From assembly GCF_036053395.1 (NCBI RefSeq), contig NZ_CP107942.1, positions 10,220,001 to 10,284,000 on the forward strand: a stretch of 64,000 nucleotides of DNA, written 5' to 3'. Shown one piece after another: positions 24,550 to 34,115 of the stretch. The notes below the pieces were generated by a model. The model saw only the letters and a list, made by a program, of their open reading frames with translations. It had not been told where the DNA came from and did no database searches. Made by a program: the position numbers and the translations under genes. The stretch comes from Actinoplanes sp. NBC_00393. GTDB lineage: Bacteria; Actinomycetota; Actinomycetes; Mycobacteriales; Micromonosporaceae. Numbering within the stretch: position 1 is the first letter of the stretch; the number at the start of each line of letters is the position of its first letter.

Positions 24550-24561
24550 GTATCTGACGCG

Positions 24562-24598
24562 ACGAAGCCCGCATCCCCCGAGGGGAGGCGGGCTTCGT
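24562..24598 (+). terminator. Hairpin terminator after ctaC-ctaF
   Basis: Eleven-pair stem (24562-24572 with 24588-24598), with an inner CCCC/GGGG pairing in the loop, starts 13 bases after the ctaF stop. Confidence 0.88.
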
Positions 24599-24603
24599 GC
24601 TTG

Positions 24604-24813
24604 TCAGGCGGCGCGGCGTTGTTGCGGCGCCACGCGGCGCCGGCCGCCGTCCGGCTTCAACCAGAGATGTACGACGATCGGCGCCACCACCTCGGCCGCA
24701 CCGCAGCGGGTGCAGACGAGTTCGGGACACTCGTCGTGGCCGTCGCCGCAGGGCGGGACCTCGAAGAGCATGTCGCCGTCGCAGATGACACAGCGCAGTT
24801 CACGTTCTGGCAC
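24604..24813 (-). CDS. Small zinc-ribbon-like protein (69 aa)
   Basis: 69 residues from GTG 24813, preceded by AAGGAG nine bases upstream. Three cysteine groups are present: CVIC at about 8-11, PPCGDGHDEC, and CTRC near 35. This pattern suggests a zinc-binding knuckle. The C-terminus is a basic tail (RRRVAPQQRRAA). I know of similar small hypothetical proteins in this family of actinomycetes, but no function. It lies downstream of trpD on the same strand and converges on ctaF. Confidence 0.72.
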   Translation of the reverse strand: MPERELRCVICDGDMLFEVPPCGDGHDECPELVCTRCGAAEVVAPIVVHLWLKPDGGRRRVAPQQRRAA

Positions 24814-24927
24814 GGGTGTCTCCTTCGCCGGAAGGTGGATTTACCCGAATGTCTCTCAGACAGTGACGCTGCCACGTAAATCGGACGTTGTCGGGCATTG
24901 CCTTCGGCGTGTTGGCGGGTTTTTTGC

Positions 24928-25986
24928 TTACTCGGCGGCCTTGGCAGCCTGCGCTGCGGCCACCCAGCGCTCCAGCTGAGCCGTCACGGCACCGGAGTCG
25001 ATCGTCTCCTGGGCCTTGGCTATTCCGGCCCGCAGCGTGTCCATGATGTCGCCGGGGAAGCCGCTCTGCGCGGCGAAGGCGGCCGCCGCGTTGAGCACCA
25101 CCGCGTCCCGCACCGGGCCGGTCTCGCCGGCGAAGGTCCGCCGGGCCACGTCCGCGTTGAAGGCCGCGTCCCCGCCGCGCAGCGCGTCCGGCGCGCTCCG
25201 GGGGAGGCCCAGCTCCACCGAGTCGATCAGCAGCTCCTCCACCTTGCCCTGGCGGGCCACCCAGACCCGGGTCGGCGCGGCGGTGGTGAACTCGTCCAGC
25301 CCGTCCTCGCCGCGCATCACCAGCGCCGAGTCGCCGCGCTGGGCGAAGACCTCGGCCATCACCGGTGCCATCCGCGGCTCGAAGCAGCCGACCGCGGCCG
25401 AGGTGGGCCGGGCCGGGTTGGTCAGCGGGCCGAGCATGTTGAAGAACGTCGGGACGCCCAGCTCACGCCGGGTCACCGCGGCGTGCCGCATGCCCGGGTG
25501 GTAGCGGGCCGCGAAGCAGAAGCCGATCCCGGCCTCCTCGACCGTCCGGGCCACCCCGGCCGGCCCCAGGTCCAGCGGGATGCCGAAGTGCTCCAGCAGG
25601 TCGGCGGTGCCGGTGGTGGACGAGGCCGAACGGTTGCCGTGCTTCACCACGGTGACCCCGGCGGCGGCCGTGACGACCGCCGCCATCGTCGAGATGTTCA
25701 CCGTGTTCGCCCGGTCCCCGCCGGTGCCCACCACGTCGACCGCGCGGTTGCGGGTCTCCTCCGGCAGCGTCACCAGCGTGGCGTTGGCGAGCATCGCCTC
25801 CACCAGGCCGGCCAGCTCGGCGGGCGTCTCGCCCTTGGCGCGCATCGCCACCGCGAAGCCGGCGATCTGCGCCGGGGTCGCGTTGCCGGCCATGATCTCG
25901 CCCATGGCCCAGGCGGTGTCCGCGGTGGCGAGCTCCTCGCCGCGCAGCAGGGCACTCGTCAGGTTCGGCCAGGTACGCGCGCCCAT
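24928..25986 (-). CDS. trpD: Anthranilate phosphoribosyltransferase TrpD
   Basis: 352 residues from ATG 25986. The PRPP-binding [14 protein letters not shown] is near residue 86, KHGNRSASS near 110, and [14 protein letters not shown] near 185. All are diagnostic and intact. It transfers phosphoribose to anthranilate, the second step of tryptophan synthesis. It is the third gene of a minus-strand run (CtaG-like, REC-like, trpD), away from other trp genes. The trpD/ctaE/qcr neighbourhood also occurs in mycobacteria (Rv2192c next to Rv2193). Confidence 0.96.
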   Translation of the reverse strand: MGARTWPNLTSALLRGEELATADTAWAMGEIMAGNATPAQIAGFAVAMRAKGETPAELAGLVEAMLANATLVTLPEETRNRAVDVVGTGGDRANTVNISTMAAVVTAAAGVTVVKHGNRSASSTTGTADLLEHFGIPLDLGPAGVARTVEEAGIGFCFAARYHPGMRHAAVTRRELGVPTFFNMLGPLTNPARPTSAAVGCFEPRMAPVMAEVFAQRGDSALVMRGEDGLDEFTTAAPTRVWVARQGKVEELLIDSVELGLPRSAPDALRGGDAAFNADVARRTFAGETGPVRDAVVLNAAAAFAAQSGFPGDIMDTLRAGIAKAQETIDSGAVTAQLERWVAAAQAAKAAE

Positions 25987-26012
25987 GGTGGGAGCCTCTC
26001 GTCGAAAGGGGG

Positions 26013-26456
26013 TCAGCGGGCGGGGGTGCCCTGGGTGCCCAGCGGGATGGCGCCGGCCCGGCGCGCGCGCAGCAGGCCGGCCACGGTCTGGCCGGTGGTC
26101 ACCGGGTCCAGCGGGGCCAGCAGGGTGGCGTCGACCTGGGCGTACGCCGCCAGCCAGCGGTCGGCGGCACGGGCGATGACCACGCAGGTGGGCGGTGGGG
26201 TCAGATACTCGTCCTTGGCCTGGCGGGCGAGACCGAGACCCCCGGCCGGGGTGGCCTCGCCGTCGAGGACCATCAGGTCGATCTCGTACTCGTCGAGCAG
26301 CCGGCGGCAGTCCTCCCAGGAGGCGGCGTCGGCGAACTCGACCTTGAGATCAGCAGCGGGACGCGGGCCGATGGCGAGCCGGATCCGGTCTCGCACGGCG
26401 GCGTCGTCGCTGTAGAGCAGAACGGTGTACTGGGTCGGCGTCGCCGCGTCGCTCAT
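26013..26456 (-). CDS. Stand-alone receiver (REC)-like protein
   Basis: 147 residues from ATG 26456. It has a CheY-like pattern: [16 protein letters not shown] (acidic pocket SDD), then [12 protein letters not shown] with the likely phospho-acceptor Asp, and [14 protein letters not shown] in place of the usual switch Thr strand. The canonical Lys of the fourth active-site motif is not obvious (ATLLAPLDP). It may be an unphosphorylated or atypical receiver. There is no output domain and no kinase adjacent. It is 27 bp upstream of trpD and is probably co-transcribed with it. Confidence 0.78.
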   Translation of the reverse strand: MSDAATPTQYTVLLYSDDAAVRDRIRLAIGPRPAADLKVEFADAASWEDCRRLLDEYEIDLMVLDGEATPAGGLGLARQAKDEYLTPPPTCVVIARAADRWLAAYAQVDATLLAPLDPVTTGQTVAGLLRARRAGAIPLGTQGTPAR

Positions 26457-26501
26457 GTGTGCCGCCTCACGTCGTAGGTCCTGAGGATCGTACCGAATCC
26501 G

Positions 26502-27479
26502 TTATCCGGCGTCGGGGCCCGGGCGCGCGGCCTCCCCGGGGCTTGTGATCTTGGCCGCGGCGGCCGCCGCGGCCTCGGCCTCCTGCCGGTCCAGGGCCCG
26601 GTCGATCCGCTTGGCCTCCCGCTCGGACTGGCGCACCCACTGCACCACCAGGATGCCCAGCATCGTGACGCTGACGATCTCGCCGCCGGCCCACAGGATG
26701 CCGCCCGCGGTGACCTGGTCCGCCGCCGGATCCAGCCAGCTCAAGCCGAGGTTCGGGTACCAATCACCGCCGAGCAGCTGCTCCTGCTGCATGATCGTCA
26801 GGCCGAGGACCGTGTGGAACGGCACGGAGAGCACCATCAGCAGCGCGCGTCCCGGGTACGGCCAGCGGTTCGGCAGCGGGTCGAGGCCCAGCAGCGGCCA
26901 GAAGAAGAGGCATCCGGTGACGATGAAGTGGAAGTGGATGAACTCGTGCAGCCAGACGTGCTCGAGGGTCTGCCGGTACAGGTCCGTGAAGTAGAGGACG
27001 AACGGGTTCGCCACGAAGATGGCGAACGCGACCAGCGGAAACGTCAGCACCCGGACGTACCGGCTGTGCAGGACGGCGAGCAGGACCTTGCGCGGGGCCG
27101 GCTGCAGGACGCGCAGGGCCAGAGTGGTCGGTGCGCCGAGGGCCAGGAAGATCGGGCCGATCATCGAGAGCACCATGTGCTGGACCATGTGCACCGAGAT
27201 GAGGGTGGTGTCGTACCGCTCGATGCCGGTGACCGTCACCGCCGCGATGGAGCCGAGTCCACCCGCGACGAACGCCACGGTCCGGCCCGGAGGCCAGTGG
27301 TCGCCACGCCGCTGCAGACGGTGCACGCCGTACAGATACAGCGCTGCCGAGACCAGCAACCCCAGCGCGATCAGGCTCACCACATGGAACTCGGTGAAGA
27401 TCGCCGCCGGGGTGAACGGCGGAAGTCCAGTATCCCCGCCAGAGGCCGCCAGTGTGGGCAATTCGGTAGGTCGCACCAC
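26502..27479 (-). CDS. CtaG-like cytochrome c oxidase assembly membrane protein
   Basis: 325 residues. About seven membrane helices are visible. The pattern HMVQHMVLSMIGPIFLALGAP followed by HFIVTGCLFFWPLLGLDPLP and VPFHTVLGLTIM matches the caa3_CtaG family proposed to help copper delivery to the oxidase. The C-terminal ~45 residues are charged and Ala-rich. It is divergent from ctaE, which supports a role in oxidase biogenesis. It begins the minus-strand run continuing to the REC-like gene and trpD. Confidence 0.9.
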   Translation of the reverse strand: MVRPTELPTLAASGGDTGLPPFTPAAIFTEFHVVSLIALGLLVSAALYLYGVHRLQRRGDHWPPGRTVAFVAGGLGSIAAVTVTGIERYDTTLISVHMVQHMVLSMIGPIFLALGAPTTLALRVLQPAPRKVLLAVLHSRYVRVLTFPLVAFAIFVANPFVLYFTDLYRQTLEHVWLHEFIHFHFIVTGCLFFWPLLGLDPLPNRWPYPGRALLMVLSVPFHTVLGLTIMQQEQLLGGDWYPNLGLSWLDPAADQVTAGGILWAGGEIVSVTMLGILVVQWVRQSEREAKRIDRALDRQEAEAAAAAAAKITSPGEAARPGPDAG

Positions 27480-27500
27480 TCGAGGCTAGGCCTACCAGCT

Positions 27501-27529
27501 GGTCACAGAATATTCCGGGGCGGTCACAG
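27501..27529. promoter_or_regulatory. Direct repeat GGTCACAG in the ctaE/CtaG-like divergent region
   Basis: GGTCACAG occurs at 27501-27508 and 27522-27529, 21 bp apart (two helical turns), with an AT-rich GAATATTCC palindrome between. It lies in the 106-bp divergent gap. It may bind a shared regulator of oxidase genes. No matching regulator is proved. Confidence 0.45.
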
Positions 27530-27585
27530 TGCCGGATTGGGGACCCCGGGGGACCTTGGGCCTGGTTCGGATGAATAATGAGGCC

Positions 27586-28182
27586 GTGACAGCGGCAGCC
27601 ATCGACAAGAGCCGGATCCACTCGCTGACCCGACCGAACATGGTCAGCGTCGGGACCATCGTGTGGCTCTCCAGCGAGCTCATGTTCTTCGCGGCATTGT
27701 TCGCCATGTACTTCTCCATCCGGGCGGCAGCGCCCGAGCAGTGGGAGAAGCACACCGAGGCACTGAACATTCCGTACGCCACCACCTTCACGGTGATCCT
27801 GGTTCTCTCGTCGGTGACCTGCCAGCTGGGTGTCTTCGCCGCGGAGAAGGGTGACGTGTTCGCGCTGCGGCGCTGGTTCGCGATCACCTTCGTGATGGGC
27901 CTGATCTTCGTGCTGGGCCAGGTGAACGAGTACCGCGAGCTGGTCCACCACGGCGTCAAGATCAACGGCGACGGGTACGGCTCCATGTTCTACCTGACGA
28001 CCGGGTTCCACGGTCTGCACGTGACCGGCGGCCTGATCGCCTTCATCATCTACATGATCCGAACGACCATGGGCAGGTTCACGCCCGCCCAGGCGACATC
28101 GGCGATCGTCGTGTCCTACTACTGGCACTTCGTGGACGTGGTCTGGATCGCCCTGTTCGCCATGATCTATTGGCTTCAGTAA
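27586..28182 (+). CDS. ctaE: Cytochrome c oxidase subunit III
   Basis: 198 residues from GTG 27586 ([23 protein letters not shown]); ATG 27571 in frame is the alternative. The segment [20 protein letters not shown] and the C-terminal [15 protein letters not shown] are nearly the same as in mycobacterial CtaE. Five membrane helices are visible. It is a core subunit of the aa3 oxidase. It heads the ctaE-qcrC-qcrA-qcrB operon, the typical actinobacterial gene order encoding the obligate bcc-aa3 supercomplex. Confidence 0.95.
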   Translation: MTAAAIDKSRIHSLTRPNMVSVGTIVWLSSELMFFAALFAMYFSIRAAAPEQWEKHTEALNIPYATTFTVILVLSSVTCQLGVFAAEKGDVFALRRWFAITFVMGLIFVLGQVNEYRELVHHGVKINGDGYGSMFYLTTGFHGLHVTGGLIAFIIYMIRTTMGRFTPAQATSAIVVSYYWHFVDVVWIALFAMIYWLQ

Positions 28183-28230
28183 GCGCGCCAACGGCGAGGA
28201 TCGCAACAAGAAACCAGAGGGACATAACCC

Positions 28231-29079
28231 ATGACTTCTGACACCCCCGCCCGCAGGCGTGCCCGGGTGTTCTCCCGGCGACGCTCCGCGCCCAGCCGGA
28301 CACGCCGCCGGCTCGGCGCCGCGGTCCGCATGCTCGCGGCGCTTGCTCTGGCCGGAGGCGTCTACACCGCCTTCACGCCGGGCGCCTTCGCCGACGAGGA
28401 CGTGCAACTCTCCGCGGCCGCGCAGGAGGGCAAGGCGCTCTTCGACAACAGCTGCATCTCCTGCCACGGCACGGGTGGCCAGGGTGTCGAGGACCGCGGC
28501 CCCAGCCTGATCGGCGTCGGCGCCGCCTCCGTCGAGTTCCAGGTGAGCACCGGCCGCATGCCGATGACCCGCCAGGAGGCCCAGGCGGAGGAGAAGGCGC
28601 CGCAGTTCAACGACGACCAGACCCGGCAGCTCGCGCAGTATGTGCAGGAGATCGGTGGCGGTCCGGAGATTCCGGACGGTCCGCTCACCGTCGACCTCGA
28701 GGAAGACCCCGACGCGCTGGCCCGTGGTGGCGAGCTGTTCCGGGTCAACTGCACCTCCTGCCACGGCTTCGGTGGCGGTGGCGGCGCCCTGTCGTCCGGC
28801 AAGTTCGCCCCGGCGCTGCACGACCCGACCGCCCGGGAGATCTACGCGGCCATGCTGAGCGGCCCGCAGAACATGCCGGTCTTCGGCGACAACCAGCTGA
28901 CGCCGGAGCAGAAGCGCCAGATCATCACCTACATCGAGACCCAGCTCCAGGAGGACAAGGACCCGGGCGGCCTGTTCAACCTGGGCCGGTACGGCCCGTC
29001 GACCGAGGGTGTGGCCATCTTCCTGGTGGGCATCACGATCCTCGTCTTCACGTCGCTCTGGATTGCGGGGAAGTCATGA
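28231..29079 (+). CDS. qcrC: Diheme cytochrome c subunit of the bc1 complex (QcrC)
   Basis: 282 residues from ATG 28231 with AGAGGG nine bases upstream. A basic N-terminal region leads into a signal-anchor helix (RMLAALALAGGVYTAF). Two CXXCH heme motifs are CISCH (75-79) and CTSCH (174-178). A C-terminal helix GVAIFLVGITILVFTSLWIAG anchors it. In actinobacteria this diheme protein replaces soluble cytochrome c and passes electrons to CuA of CtaC. Its stop overlaps qcrA (ATGA). Confidence 0.96.
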   Translation: MTSDTPARRRARVFSRRRSAPSRTRRRLGAAVRMLAALALAGGVYTAFTPGAFADEDVQLSAAAQEGKALFDNSCISCHGTGGQGVEDRGPSLIGVGAASVEFQVSTGRMPMTRQEAQAEEKAPQFNDDQTRQLAQYVQEIGGGPEIPDGPLTVDLEEDPDALARGGELFRVNCTSCHGFGGGGGALSSGKFAPALHDPTAREIYAAMLSGPQNMPVFGDNQLTPEQKRQIITYIETQLQEDKDPGGLFNLGRYGPSTEGVAIFLVGITILVFTSLWIAGKS

Positions 29080-30179
29080 CGGCTGTGCACCACCACGCGG
29101 GCGAGGCCGGCGCCGAGCCGGTCGACGTGAACGACCCGCACCTGACACGATTCGACATCGTCAAGGAAGGCCTGCGGCGCGACGACATCGAGATCGTCAC
29201 GTACGAGTCGCAGTTCCACGGGCAGAACTCCAAGGCGGAGAAGCGGGTCGTCCGCAACATCGCCCTGCTGTTCCTGATCTCCGGGGCCGCCACGCTGGCC
29301 TTCCTGGGCTTCTACATCTGGTGGCCGTGGGAGTTCGAGCTCGGCCACTCGCTGAGCGACTACTACACCCCGTTGCTCGGTGTGTCGCTCGGCATCGGCC
29401 TGCTCACGCTCGGCTTCGCGATCCTCGCCTGGGCCAAGAAGCTGCTGCCGCACGAGCTCTCGATCCAGCAGCGGCACGGTGACCCGTCCTCCGACGAGGA
29501 GCGGCTGATCACCGGTCAGACCATGATCTACGTGGCTGACGAGCTCGGCGTGCAGCGCCGGCCGCTGCTCAAGGGCGCGATCGCGCTGGGCATGGCGCCG
29601 CTCGGTCTGGCCGTCGCCGCGCCGCTGGTCGGTGGCCTCATCGAGGACCCGCACAAGGGCGAGTTCCCGATGATGTACAACACCGCCTGGAATCCCGGCA
29701 CCAACGGCGGCGAGCTGGTCCGGCTGACCCGTGAGGACGGCAGCCCGATCCGGCCCGACGACGTGAGCACCGGTGGTCAGATGACGGTGTTCCCGGGCGT
29801 TCCGCACGGCGCCACCAACATCCACGCCGACTCCCCGACGCTGCTGATCCACCTGCGCTCCGACGACGCTGCGGTCACCCGGGCGAACGCCGACGCCGAC
29901 CCGCGCAACAAGGGTTCGATGTGGGGCGACTACGTCGCGTACTCCAAGATCTGCACGCACGCCGGTTGCCCGGCCAGCCTCTACGAGCAGCAGACCAACC
30001 GTCTGCTCTGCCCGTGCCACCAGTCGCAGTTCCTCATCCTCGACAATGCGCAGCCGGTCTTCGGGCCCGCGACTCGGCGTCTGCCGATGCTGCCGCTTAC
30101 AGTGGACGAGGAAGGTTTCTTTGTGGCAGCGTCCGACTTCCGCGACACCGTCGGACCTGACTTCTGGGAGCGGCCGTGA
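29076..30179 (+). CDS. qcrA: Rieske iron-sulfur subunit of the bc1 complex (QcrA)
   Basis: 367 residues from ATG 29076. The [2Fe-2S] ligands are in CTHAGC (Cys293, His295, with Cys298) and CPCH (Cys312, Cys314, His315), consistent with a high-potential Rieske centre. Three N-terminal membrane helices precede the Rieske domain, as in the actinobacterial form. The N-terminal ~60 residues are hydrophilic and acidic. It transfers electrons from menaquinol to QcrC. The stop overlaps the qcrB GTG (GTGA at 30176). Confidence 0.96.
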   Translation: MTAVHHHAGEAGAEPVDVNDPHLTRFDIVKEGLRRDDIEIVTYESQFHGQNSKAEKRVVRNIALLFLISGAATLAFLGFYIWWPWEFELGHSLSDYYTPLLGVSLGIGLLTLGFAILAWAKKLLPHELSIQQRHGDPSSDEERLITGQTMIYVADELGVQRRPLLKGAIALGMAPLGLAVAAPLVGGLIEDPHKGEFPMMYNTAWNPGTNGGELVRLTREDGSPIRPDDVSTGGQMTVFPGVPHGATNIHADSPTLLIHLRSDDAAVTRANADADPRNKGSMWGDYVAYSKICTHAGCPASLYEQQTNRLLCPCHQSQFLILDNAQPVFGPATRRLPMLPLTVDEEGFFVAASDFRDTVGPDFWERP

Positions 30180-31783
30180 AGCGCCGAAAGCTGGACCTCG
30201 CTGAGGCCCCCAAGAATTTCGCCAAGGGGGCCGACGACCGGTTCCAGGCCGCCACCCCGCTGCGCGGCCTGCTGAACAAGGTCTTCCCGGACCACTGGTC
30301 GTTCCTGCTCGGCGAAATCGCCCTGTTCTCGTTCATCGTCCTGCTGCTCACCGGTGTGTTCCTCACCCTCTTCTTCGACCCGTCGATGAAGGAGGTGCAG
30401 TACGACGGTTCCTACCTCGCACTGCGCGGCACCTGGATGTCCGCGGCGTACGAGTCGTCTCTGCACCTGTCGTTCGAGGTCCGTGGCGGCCTCTTCATGC
30501 GGCAGATGCACCACTGGGCGGCGCTGCTGTTCATGGCGTCGATCATCGTGCACATGGCCCGCATCTTCTTCACCGGCGCGTTCCGCAAGCCGCGTGAGAT
30601 CAACTGGGTCATCGGCATCGTGCTCTTCCTGCTCGGCTTCTTCGCCGGCTTCACCGGTTACTCGCTCCCCGACGACGGCCTCTCCGGCACCGGTCTCCGC
30701 ATCGCCTCGGCGATCATGCTGACCCTGCCGGTCATCGGCACCTGGCTGTCCGCCTCGATCTTCGGCGGCGAGTTCCCCGGCGAGCTGATCATCGGCCGGT
30801 TCTACATCGCGCACGTGCTGCTGATCCCGGGCCTGCTGCTCGCCCTGATCGCCGCGCACCTGGGCATCGTCTTCAAGCAGAAGCACACCCAGTGGCCCGG
30901 CCCGCTGCGGACCAACGAGAACGTGGTCGGCGAGCGGATGTTCCCGCGCTACGCGATGAAGCAGGGCGGCTTCTTCATGGCCGTCTTCGGGGTCATCGCC
31001 CTGATGGCCGGCATGTTCCAGATCAACCCGATCTGGCTCTTCGGGCCGTACCGGGCGGCCGAGGTCTCCTCGGCGAGCCAGCCGGACTTCTATGTCATGT
31101 TCATGGACGGCCTGGTCCGGCTCATGCCGAACTGGCAGATCTACATCCCGATCGGCAACGGCTACAGCATCCCGCCGATGTTCTGGCCGGCCGTGGTGGG
31201 TCTCGGCGCGCTGTTCACGCTGCCGATGGCGTACCCATGGCTGGAAGCCCGCAAGCTGAAGGACAAGCGCACCCACCACCTGCTGGAACGCCCCCGAGAC
31301 AACCCGGAGCGGGTCGGCATCGGCATGATGGCGTTCACGTTCTTCTTCATCGCCACCATCTCCGGCGGCAACGACGTCATCGCCGACAAGTTCCACATCA
31401 GCCTCAACGCGATGACCTGGGCCGGCCGGATCGGCCTGCTGATCCTGCCGCCGCTGGCCTACTACATCTCCGTCCGGATCTGCCTCGGTCTGCAGCAGCA
31501 CGACCGCCAGGTGCTGGCGCACGGTGTGGAGACCGGCATCATCAAGCGGCTGCCGAACGGGCAGTTCGTCGAGGTCCACCAGCCGCTCGGCCCGGTCGAC
31601 GACCACGGCCACCCGATCCCGCTCGAGTACGCCGGCTGGGTCGTACCGAAGAAGATGAACCGCCTCGGTGCCCTCGCGCCCGCGGTCAAGGGTTTCTTCT
31701 TCCCGGTCGAGAAGCCGGCCGAGATCCCGGTCTCGCCGGCGGTCACCGCCGAGAAGCGCGAGGAGATCAAGTCCGGGCGCTGA
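30176..31783 (+). CDS. qcrB: Cytochrome b subunit of the bc1 complex (QcrB)
   Basis: 535 residues from GTG 30176. It has the eight-helix cytochrome b core with heme-binding His in [10 protein letters not shown] and in the later [12 protein letters not shown] segment, plus the quinol-site region [11 protein letters not shown]. The C-terminal ~120 residues form the soluble actinobacterial extension. It is a menaquinol oxidase subunit and the target of Q203-type inhibitors in mycobacteria. It is the last gene of the operon, followed by a strong terminator. Confidence 0.96.
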   Translation: MKRRKLDLAEAPKNFAKGADDRFQAATPLRGLLNKVFPDHWSFLLGEIALFSFIVLLLTGVFLTLFFDPSMKEVQYDGSYLALRGTWMSAAYESSLHLSFEVRGGLFMRQMHHWAALLFMASIIVHMARIFFTGAFRKPREINWVIGIVLFLLGFFAGFTGYSLPDDGLSGTGLRIASAIMLTLPVIGTWLSASIFGGEFPGELIIGRFYIAHVLLIPGLLLALIAAHLGIVFKQKHTQWPGPLRTNENVVGERMFPRYAMKQGGFFMAVFGVIALMAGMFQINPIWLFGPYRAAEVSSASQPDFYVMFMDGLVRLMPNWQIYIPIGNGYSIPPMFWPAVVGLGALFTLPMAYPWLEARKLKDKRTHHLLERPRDNPERVGIGMMAFTFFFIATISGGNDVIADKFHISLNAMTWAGRIGLLILPPLAYYISVRICLGLQQHDRQVLAHGVETGIIKRLPNGQFVEVHQPLGPVDDHGHPIPLEYAGWVVPKKMNRLGALAPAVKGFFFPVEKPAEIPVSPAVTAEKREEIKSGR

Positions 31784-31796
31784 GCACGGTCACAGG

Positions 31797-31826
31797 AAAG
31801 CCCGCCGCAGCATTGCGGCGGGCTTT
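31797..31826 (+). terminator. Rho-independent terminator of the ctaE-qcrCAB operon
   Basis: Perfect 13-bp stem (31797-31809 with 31814-31826), GCAT loop, followed by a T-rich run (CTTTCTTTTCTTG). This is the only terminator here with a classic T-tract. Confidence 0.95.
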
Positions 31827-31900
31827 CTTTCTTTTCTTGTACGACAGAGCCGCGAGGCAGCAGCCGCTCAAGGCCGCAGCGCGACCGCCGGGCTGAAGCT

Positions 31901-32188
31901 TCAGTCGGCGTCCGGCAGACCGATCGCGAACGCGTCCTCCAGGTCGTGCTTGGAATAGGCCCGGAACGCGATGTGCGACTCGGTGTTGATGACCCCCGGC
32001 GTCTTGGAGATCCGCCCCGCGATGACCTCGGCGATGTCGTCGAACTTCGCCACCCGCACGATGGCGATCAGGTCGACGTTGCCGGCCACCGAATAGACCT
32101 CGCTGACCCCGTCCAGGGCCGCAAGCGCCTCGGCGACCTCAGGAATCGAATCAGTGGCGCAGTCGATGTGGACGATCGCGGTGTTCAC
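31901..32188 (-). CDS. Stand-alone Lrp/AsnC ligand-binding (RAM) domain protein
   Basis: 95 residues from GTG 32188 with GGAG upstream. It covers one whole RAM/ligand-binding ferredoxin-like fold (IVHIDCATDSIPEVAEALAALDGVSEVYSVAGNVDLIAIV) but has no helix-turn-helix. Such SAM (stand-alone RAM) proteins bind amino acids and may modulate full-length Lrp regulators. It lies downstream of and convergent with the qcr operon. Its 5' side is the repeat-rich region without other genes. Confidence 0.9.
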   Translation of the reverse strand: MNTAIVHIDCATDSIPEVAEALAALDGVSEVYSVAGNVDLIAIVRVAKFDDIAEVIAGRISKTPGVINTESHIAFRAYSKHDLEDAFAIGLPDAD

Positions 32189-32293
32189 CAGCGTGCTCCT
32201 CGGCTGTGAGGGCGGAACTTGGGGTCGCGGACCATGCTATCCGCGCCACCCACCCCATTCCACGGCCACCACCACAGCCGCCCCCAGCCCACC

Positions 32294-32600
32294 GCAAGCG
32301 CCGCCTCCCCGCCCACTCCCAGCCACCCGCGAGCGCCGTCTCGCAGCCACCCGCGAGCGCCGTCTCGCAGCCACCCGCGAGCGCCGCTTTCCGCCCGCTC
32401 ACCGTCCTGCTCGGCGCCGCCCGGTACCTCCCTAGCCAATCCCGCGAGCGCCGCTTCCGCCCGCTCCCCAGCCAACCGCGAGCGCCGCCTTCCCGCCTCC
32501 TTCGCGCCCAATCGCGAGCGCCGCTTCCCCCCGCTCCCCAGCCAACCGCGAGCGCCGCTTCCCGCCTCCTTCGCGCCCAACCGCGAGCGCCGCTTCCCCC
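32294..32600 (-). repeat. Dispersed short repeats (GCGAGCGCC core), inverted relatives of the 63-bp array
   Basis: The core GCGAGCGCC occurs at 32329, 32353, 32377, 32444, 32478, 32514, 32548 and 32583, with a variant at 32294. Spacing is 24, 24, 67, 34, 36, 34 and 35 bp. Read on the minus strand, the longer form GGCGGGAAGCGGCGCTCGC differs by only a few bases from part of the 63-bp unit at 14.4-14.8 kb. The stretch 32189-32611 holds no supported gene. Another copy occurs at 36681. Confidence 0.75.
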
Positions 32601-32611
32601 GCCCCTCCTCA

Positions 32612-33279
32612 GCTGACGGTGGGTGCTGTTTCGCGGCGCGTGAAGCAGCGTTGCTGGTCAGCTGGTTGGCCGGGCTGACGGTGGGTGCTGTTTCGCGGCG
32701 CGTGAAGCAGCGTTGCTGGTCAGCTGGTTGGCCGGGCTGACGGTGGGTGCTGTTTCGCGGCGCGTGAAGCAGCGTTGCTGGTCAGCTGGTTGGCCGGGCT
32801 GACGGTGGGTGCTGTTCGCGGCGCGTGAAGCAGCGTTGGTGGTCAGCTGGTTGGCCGGGCTGACGGTGGGTGCTGTTTCGCGGCGCGCGAAGCAGCGTTG
32901 GTGGTCAGCTGGTTGGCCGGGCTGACGGTGGGTGCTGTTTCGCGGCGCGCGAAGCAGCGTTGGTGGTCAGCTGGTTGGCCGGGCTGACGGTGGGTGCTGT
33001 TTCGTGGCGTGCGAAGCAGCGTTGCTGGTCAGCTGGTTGGCCGGGCTGACGGTGGGTGCTGTTTCGTGGCGTGCGAAGCAGCGCTGGTGGTCAGCTGGTT
33101 GGCCGGGCTGACGGTGGGTGCTGTTTCGTGGCGTGCGAAGCAGCGTTGGTGGTCAGCTGGTTGGCCGGGCTGACGGTGGGTGCTGCTTCGCGGCGCGAAA
33201 CGGCGCTGGTGGTCAGCTGGTTGGCCGGGCTGACGGTGGGTGCTGCTTCGCGGCGCGAAACGGCGCTGGTGGTCAGCTG
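32612..33279. repeat. 62-bp tandem repeat array with nested inverted repeats (11 copies)
   Basis: Eleven units start at 32612, 32674, 32736, 32798, 32859, 32921, 32983, 33045, 33107, 33169 and 33229. Each has GCTGACGG at one end and GGTCAGC at the other, and a central inverted repeat (GCTGTTTC with GAAGCAGC, one T-G wobble). The layout matches the 63-bp array at 14.4 kb but the sequence has diverged. The last GGTCAGC contains the stop codon of the nucleotidyltransferase gene. There are no unique spacers, so it is not a CRISPR. Confidence 0.93.
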
Positions 33280-34115
33280 GGGGTGGTGGTGACGGTCAGG
33301 CCGTTGGTGGCGCGGATCGCGGCGGTCAGGGACTCGCCTGGAGCCACGACGGCGCCGGGCAAGATGACGCATCGGGTGACTGTGCCGGCGACCTTTGCGC
33401 CCGCGCCCACCACTGACTCGGTGACCGGGCCGGTTACGGCGGCGGACGGGTCGATCAGGTTTGTGCCGGCGGCGGCGTGCAGGTTGGCGGCCATGTAGTC
33501 GCCGGGGGTGCCGGTGTCCAGGTAGAAGCCCTGATAGCCGATCAGCTCGAGCTCGCCCGCCGCCTCCGCGGGACGCCACACGGTGCGGACCAGGTTGCTG
33601 TCCTCGTCGGTCAGATCCCGCAGGTAGCGCCACGGCATCAAGGAGAAACCCGCGAACCGGTGGCCGCTGAAACCGCCGTCCTCACCAGGGCGGCAGGGCA
33701 TGGTGAGCATCCGTACCGTCTCGCCGGACCAGCCGTCCAGCAGCGCGGCGATGTCCTTGCCGGGCTCGCGCGCCGGATCCGTCAGGTAGGCGTCCGCGTT
33801 GCCGACCAGAGCGCCCCGCCCGCCGATCCAGTCTTTCATCCGGCCGACGCCGCCGGACGTCCCCAGCGGCCCGTCCGGCTCGACCGAGAGGTGGGCGCGG
33901 TCACCGACGTGCGCGACAACCTGTTCGGCAAGGTAGGCCGCGTTCACCGCCACCTGCTCCGGACCGCTGAGCCCGACTCCGGCCAGCCGGCGCAGCGCGT
34001 GGTCGAGCAGCGGGAGGTTGCCGACCGGGCAGAGAGCCTTCGGCACCGACTCGGTGAGCGGTCGCAGCCGCTGCCCTTCCCCTGCGGCCAGCACCACACC
34101 GCAGACCGGGATCAC
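33273..34115 (-). CDS. NDP-sugar/mannose-1-phosphate-type nucleotidyltransferase
   Basis: 280 residues from GTG 34115. The N-terminal GVVLAAGEGQRLRPLTESVPKAL is the nucleotide-binding signature of this family, GNADAYL holds the metal Asp, and a late GYQGFYLDTGTPGDYMAAN is typical of mannose-1-phosphate guanylyltransferase-like enzymes. The C-terminal ~50 residues look like a short left-handed beta-helix (AAVTGPVTESVVGAGAKVAGTVTR). It is coupled to the upstream NUDIX gene (GTGA overlap). Its stop lies inside the repeat array arm. Confidence 0.88.
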   Translation of the reverse strand: MIPVCGVVLAAGEGQRLRPLTESVPKALCPVGNLPLLDHALRRLAGVGLSGPEQVAVNAAYLAEQVVAHVGDRAHLSVEPDGPLGTSGGVGRMKDWIGGRGALVGNADAYLTDPAREPGKDIAALLDGWSGETVRMLTMPCRPGEDGGFSGHRFAGFSLMPWRYLRDLTDEDSNLVRTVWRPAEAAGELELIGYQGFYLDTGTPGDYMAANLHAAAGTNLIDPSAAVTGPVTESVVGAGAKVAGTVTRCVILPGAVVAPGESLTAAIRATNGLTVTTTPS

